NCBI GenBank assembly: GCA_947176055.1
Contig: CAMWPE010000087.1
Coordinates: 1-9,406, forward strand
Origin: an uncultured Desulfovibrio sp.
GTDB taxonomy: Bacteria > Desulfobacterota > Desulfovibrionia > Desulfovibrionales > Desulfovibrionaceae
Direction: 5' to 3'
Length of the DNA: 9,406 nt
The notes under the pieces are model-generated. The model had not been told where the DNA came from and searched no databases. It worked only from the letters and a program-made list of their open reading frames with translations. Positions 7,043 to 9,406 of the stretch are shown piece by piece. A program made the position numbers and the translations under genes. Each line of letters opens with the position of its first letter. Position 1 is the first letter of the stretch.

Positions 7043-7791
7043 CTCCGGAACGCCGGTTCGCGGCTCCGTCGTGGATTACGCCCGGAGACATTCCAACCAA
7101 TTCGAGGATATTGGCGGAAGTTTTCGGAGGTTGCGCCCTGTGCTTTTTCGAAAGCGCGGCCAGCCTCAAGTATGACGACAGGGATTTGCCGCCGGAGCTC
7201 GCGGAGTTGCCTATCCGGTGGCATTTGCATCTTCCTTGCGATCTGCCGGAGGATAATCCGACCGCCGCGGCGGAAGTGTGTCTGGCGCTGGAGAAAAAAG
7301 CCCGCTTTCTCGCGCCGGAGCTTGCCGCGTTGCATCCTCCGAGCATGGGCGACGCCGCGCGCAAAAGGGAATATCTGGAGATTTTTATGAGTCGTTGGCG
7401 GGAGGACAGCTCCGTTCCCCTTGTTCTTGAGAATATATCTTCATGCGATCTCGCGGAGCTGGGCGAAGATTTCTTCGATGAGGACGGATTCGGAGTTTGC
7501 CTTGATGTAGCCCACGCCCTGCGTTATGGCCAAAGGGAATTATTGCGCTCATCCCTGCCGGAGAAAGCGGCGCTAGTCCACTGGAGCGCGCCGGGCGACG
7601 GCGACATGCACGCTTCCCTGGCGAATCTCGCGGGCGAAGAACTGGCTGTCGCTCGCGGACTGGCGCCCAGACTGTCGGACGACGCCATTCATCTGCTGGA
7701 AATTTTCGCTTTTCAACCGGCTGTTTCATCCATTCCGATACTGAATGATATTCTCGCCGGACAAAAGGGCAAGCCAAACGGACAAATATGA
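7018..7791 (+). CDS. cbiR: CbiR-like phosphodiesterase, AP endonuclease superfamily
   Basis: Predicted metal-dependent hydrolase with an endonuclease IV/xylose isomerase-like TIM barrel. It resembles CbiR, which in Rhodobacter and Akkermansia cuts the nucleotide loop of cobamides so the lower ligand can be replaced. The 257-residue protein shows the CbiR-like pattern PSWITPGDIPTN (about 19-30), a CFFES strand, RWHLHLP (67-73), LHPP (105-108), VLENIS (136-141), LDVAHAL (162-168), HWSAPGDGDMH (188-198) and LLEIF (near 226-230). Together these supply every metal ligand position of endonuclease IV in order: H69 (or H71), H106, E138, D163, H166, H188, D196, H198 and E228. The D-x-x-H and D-x-H spacings are preserved, so it is probably catalytically active with a metal cluster. 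It overlaps the peptidase gene by 25 bases and the DHH gene by 4 (ATGA), implying translational coupling. No cobamide gene is visible nearby. A DNA AP-endonuclease or sugar-phosphate role remains possible. Confidence 0.7.
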   Translation: MGDSKAPLAPERRFAAPSWITPGDIPTNSRILAEVFGGCALCFFESAASLKYDDRDLPPELAELPIRWHLHLPCDLPEDNPTAAAEVCLALEKKARFLAPELAALHPPSMGDAARKREYLEIFMSRWREDSSVPLVLENISSCDLAELGEDFFDEDGFGVCLDVAHALRYGQRELLRSSLPEKAALVHWSAPGDGDMHASLANLAGEELAVARGLAPRLSDDAIHLLEIFAFQPAVSSIPILNDILAGQKGKPNGQI

Positions 7792-8810
7792 GCCGCTCCG
7801 AATTTATTTTCGCCTTCAAGGCCTGGCGACAGGAGCTTCCCAAAGGGGGGAGGTGTTGCGTCCTCATCAGCGCCGATCCCGACGCCCTGGCTTCGGCAAT
7901 GGCATTTAAAAGGTTAATCCGCTCGCGCGTGGATTTTGTGGATATCCGCAGGGTGAACGAAGTTACCCGGCCGGACAATCTCTCCATGATCCGCTATTTG
8001 CGCATACCCGTAAAACAATGGGAACGGCACAGGAGAGACGAGTTTAATATGTTCGCGCTGATCGACTCGCAACCGTCGCACAACGCCCAGTTTCAGGAAC
8101 AGATTTATTCGGCGATAATCGATCACCATCCTCGTACCGATTTGTCCGGTTATCTGGCTCCGGGCGCTTTTTGCGATATCAATCCTGGAATAGGCGCGAC
8201 GAGCAGCATGATGACGCAGTTTTTGCAGGCGCTGAAAATTCGTCCGGGACCTTTGTTGGCCACGGCCTTGCTTTACGGCATACGCACGGATACCGGCGCT
8301 TTCGAGCGCTCGGGCGGCGAGGAGGATTTGCGCGCCTATCAATGGCTTTCGCGTTGCGCGGACGCTAATTTGCTTCGGAGAATCAGCCGCAGCGAATATA
8401 TGCGGGCCTGGTTGCCTTTCTTTTCGCGAGCTTTCCGTAGTTTGCAGGATTGCCACGCGGGGGGAGCCTACGCTTCGCTCAACGAAATTCGCAGCGCGGA
8501 TCTCATAGTTTCCGTGGCGGATTTCTTTACCAAGGTTCACGGCTTGAGATGGATCGCAGTAAGCGGCATCAAGTCCGGAACGATAATCGTGGTTTTCCGG
8601 GGCGACGGCAGTCGCGATATGGGCCGTTTCGCCGAGGCCTGTTTCGGCGATATAGGAACAGCCGGCGGCCATCGCAATATGGCCAGGGCCGAATTTTCTA
8701 TCGATAAGGTTCCCGAGGGTATCAAACCCGCCGAATTCGTTTACAAAAGATTGATGACCCGCAAATTGCGCGACGCCGTCTCAATGAGCGAGACCGGCGA
8801 GCGCCAATGA
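7788..8810 (+). CDS. DHH/DHHA1 family phosphoesterase
   Basis: Predicted manganese-dependent phosphodiesterase of the RecJ/NrnA superfamily, whose members degrade short oligonucleotides, pAp or cyclic dinucleotides in the cytoplasm. The 340-residue protein has the DHH motifs in order: ISADPDALASA (D30, D32), LIDSQPSHN (D93), the name motif DHHPRTD (112-118) and GIRTDTGAFERS (D168). GATSSMM lies between the last two. The C-terminal DHHA1-like domain ends with a glycine-histidine motif, AGGHRNMARAEF (292-303). Known NrnA proteins usually read GGGHxxASG there, so the substrate site differs somewhat. The ATG overlaps the cbiR-like stop (ATGA) and has no clear Shine-Dalgarno sequence, which suggests translation by coupling. 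The exact substrate (nanoRNA, pAp, c-di-AMP or DNA) cannot be assigned from sequence, so no gene symbol is given. Confidence 0.85.
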   Translation: MSRSEFIFAFKAWRQELPKGGRCCVLISADPDALASAMAFKRLIRSRVDFVDIRRVNEVTRPDNLSMIRYLRIPVKQWERHRRDEFNMFALIDSQPSHNAQFQEQIYSAIIDHHPRTDLSGYLAPGAFCDINPGIGATSSMMTQFLQALKIRPGPLLATALLYGIRTDTGAFERSGGEEDLRAYQWLSRCADANLLRRISRSEYMRAWLPFFSRAFRSLQDCHAGGAYASLNEIRSADLIVSVADFFTKVHGLRWIAVSGIKSGTIIVVFRGDGSRDMGRFAEACFGDIGTAGGHRNMARAEFSIDKVPEGIKPAEFVYKRLMTRKLRDAVSMSETGERQ

Positions 8811-8822
8811 CAGGGAGCAGCG

Positions 8823-9293
8823 ATGCCAGTTAAAACGCCGCCGTTGGAAAAAATCGCCGAAGCCTGGACCGCGCTCGCCTCGGACAGGGTACTGCTTCAT
8901 GATCCGGCGGACGCTCCGGCCGGAGCCGCGGAAGTCGTCTCGTCCAACGGCGCGAAAACTTATCGCCTGACGTGGGTCGGGAATGTTTACGCCAGCGACG
9001 ACAGCGCGACTATCTGGCAAAAATACCCGGGTTATCCTGTTCTCGCTTTGCTCATGGCGCGAGGAGAATTGCCTTACGATCCGGAGCTGGCCGCTTGTTT
9101 CCGGAACGTGGACTGGAACGCGGCAAACGCGAAAGCGAAGCGGAATTACGCCGAGGCTTTTAAAAATGTTTGCGCGGAGCTCAAGCTTTCCCCGGAAATT
9201 ATCGAAAAGGCGAAAAGCGAAAGCGAAAAGACGCTGGAAAAGCTAAAAACGCTGGATATTTCCTTGCGTCCTTACAGGAAAAAGAAAGCTTGA
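8823..9293 (+). CDS. Conserved-looking hypothetical protein
   Basis: A 156-residue soluble protein that I cannot assign to a named family. It starts at an ATG with AGGGAG five bases upstream, 12 bases after the DHH stop. The N-terminal half (about 1-85) looks like a compact alpha/beta fold: an amphipathic helix (IAEAWTALASDRVLL), then TYRLTWVGNVYASDDSATIW and a PGYPVLALLMARGELPYD segment. The C-terminal half is strongly charged and Lys/Glu/Ala-rich (about 95-156), likely helical, with a basic tail RPYRKKKA. There is no signal peptide, membrane span or obvious catalytic motif. I have an impression of similar proteins in Desulfovibrio but cannot verify it. Its place between a phosphoesterase and a DNA glycosylase, with a basic tail, is compatible with a nucleic-acid-related role; this is inference only. 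Confidence 0.75.
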   Translation: MPVKTPPLEKIAEAWTALASDRVLLHDPADAPAGAAEVVSSNGAKTYRLTWVGNVYASDDSATIWQKYPGYPVLALLMARGELPYDPELAACFRNVDWNAANAKAKRNYAEAFKNVCAELKLSPEIIEKAKSESEKTLEKLKTLDISLRPYRKKKA

Positions 9294-9406
9294 GCGGAGC
9301 GGTTCTCCAATTTTCTCCGGACGATATCGCCTGGTTAAAGAGCCGCGATCCGGAGTTGGGCGAATTTATGGAGGTCGCCGGGCCAGTCAGGCGCGAATGC
9401 CATCCC
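9290..9406 (+). CDS. DNA-3-methyladenine glycosylase II-type, 5' part
   Basis: Only the first 39 codons lie in the window; the frame is open to the right edge. The translation contains FSPDDIAWLKSRDPELGEFM followed by EVAGPVRRECHP. This matches the pattern I know at the N terminus of the AlkA-like (HhH-GPD superfamily) glycosylases, roughly LKxxDxxLGxxIxxxGxIxRxxxP. These excise alkylated purines and leave an abasic site. The start is probably TTG at 9290, overlapping the preceding stop as TTGA. AGGA lies 10 bases upstream. No ATG or GTG exists earlier in the frame near the junction, and the ATG at 9368 would cut off the conserved part. The helix-hairpin-helix and catalytic Asp lie outside the window, so the call rests on a short match. 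Confidence 0.65.
   Translation, partial: MSGAVLQFSPDDIAWLKSRDPELGEFMEVAGPVRRECHP

Noticed and set aside
7914..8672. A 252-codon minus-strand frame opposite the DHH gene
   Set aside because: The plus strand encodes all DHH motifs in order; the antisense translation resembles no family.
1..9406. Mobile element, CRISPR array, tRNA/rRNA, prophage or defence system
   Set aside because: No long direct or inverted repeats, regular spacer pattern, RNA gene signature, transposase or integrase motifs were seen, and the genes are tightly packed with uniform composition.

Overview
The window looks like ordinary chromosome from a GC-rich, flagellated, probably anaerobic bacterium. It most resembles the Desulfovibrionales. 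This is judged from recalled family resemblance and not from a database search: a type III glutamine synthetase, a FlgE-like hook protein behind a sigma-54 promoter, a bacterial PreP-type M16C peptidase and a CbiR-like protein are a combination I associate with Desulfovibrio and relatives. I see no insertion sequence, tRNA, rRNA, CRISPR array, integrase or phage gene. All complete genes are uninterrupted and their codon use looks uniform.

Layout. (1) 1-111 is a leader with an AT-rich promoter-like segment followed by GC-rich hairpins. (2) 112-2301 (+) encodes glutamine synthetase III (glnN). (3) 2302-2438 is a convergent gap with a convincing terminator for the flagellar gene and a weaker candidate for glnN. 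(4) 2439-3935 (-) encodes a FlgE/hook-family protein with a GTG start and good ribosome binding site. (5) 3936-4120 is a divergent control region. It holds a near-consensus sigma-54 promoter facing the hook gene and a near-consensus sigma-70 promoter facing right. (6) 4121-9406 (+) is a compact gene run: M16C peptidase, CbiR-like AP-endonuclease-superfamily phosphodiesterase, DHH/DHHA1 phosphoesterase, a conserved-looking protein of unknown function, and the first 39 codons of a DNA-3-methyladenine glycosylase II-type protein. The genes overlap by 25, 4 and 4 bases or are separated by 12 bases, so they are probably one transcript.

How the genes may work together. glnN (ammonium assimilation) and the hook gene look independent. 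The rightward run mixes peptide breakdown, possible cobamide remodelling, phosphodiester hydrolysis and base-excision repair. Two readings are open: a loose housekeeping operon containing a stand-alone cobamide remodelling gene, or a nucleic-acid repair/turnover group in which the glycosylase, the endonuclease-IV-fold protein and the DHH nuclease act together. The CbiR-like resemblance favours the first. The second is a testable alternative.

The most notable points are the complete endonuclease IV-type metal-ligand set in the CbiR-like protein, the strong divergent sigma-54/sigma-70 promoter pair, and the uncharacterised 156-residue protein inside the operon.
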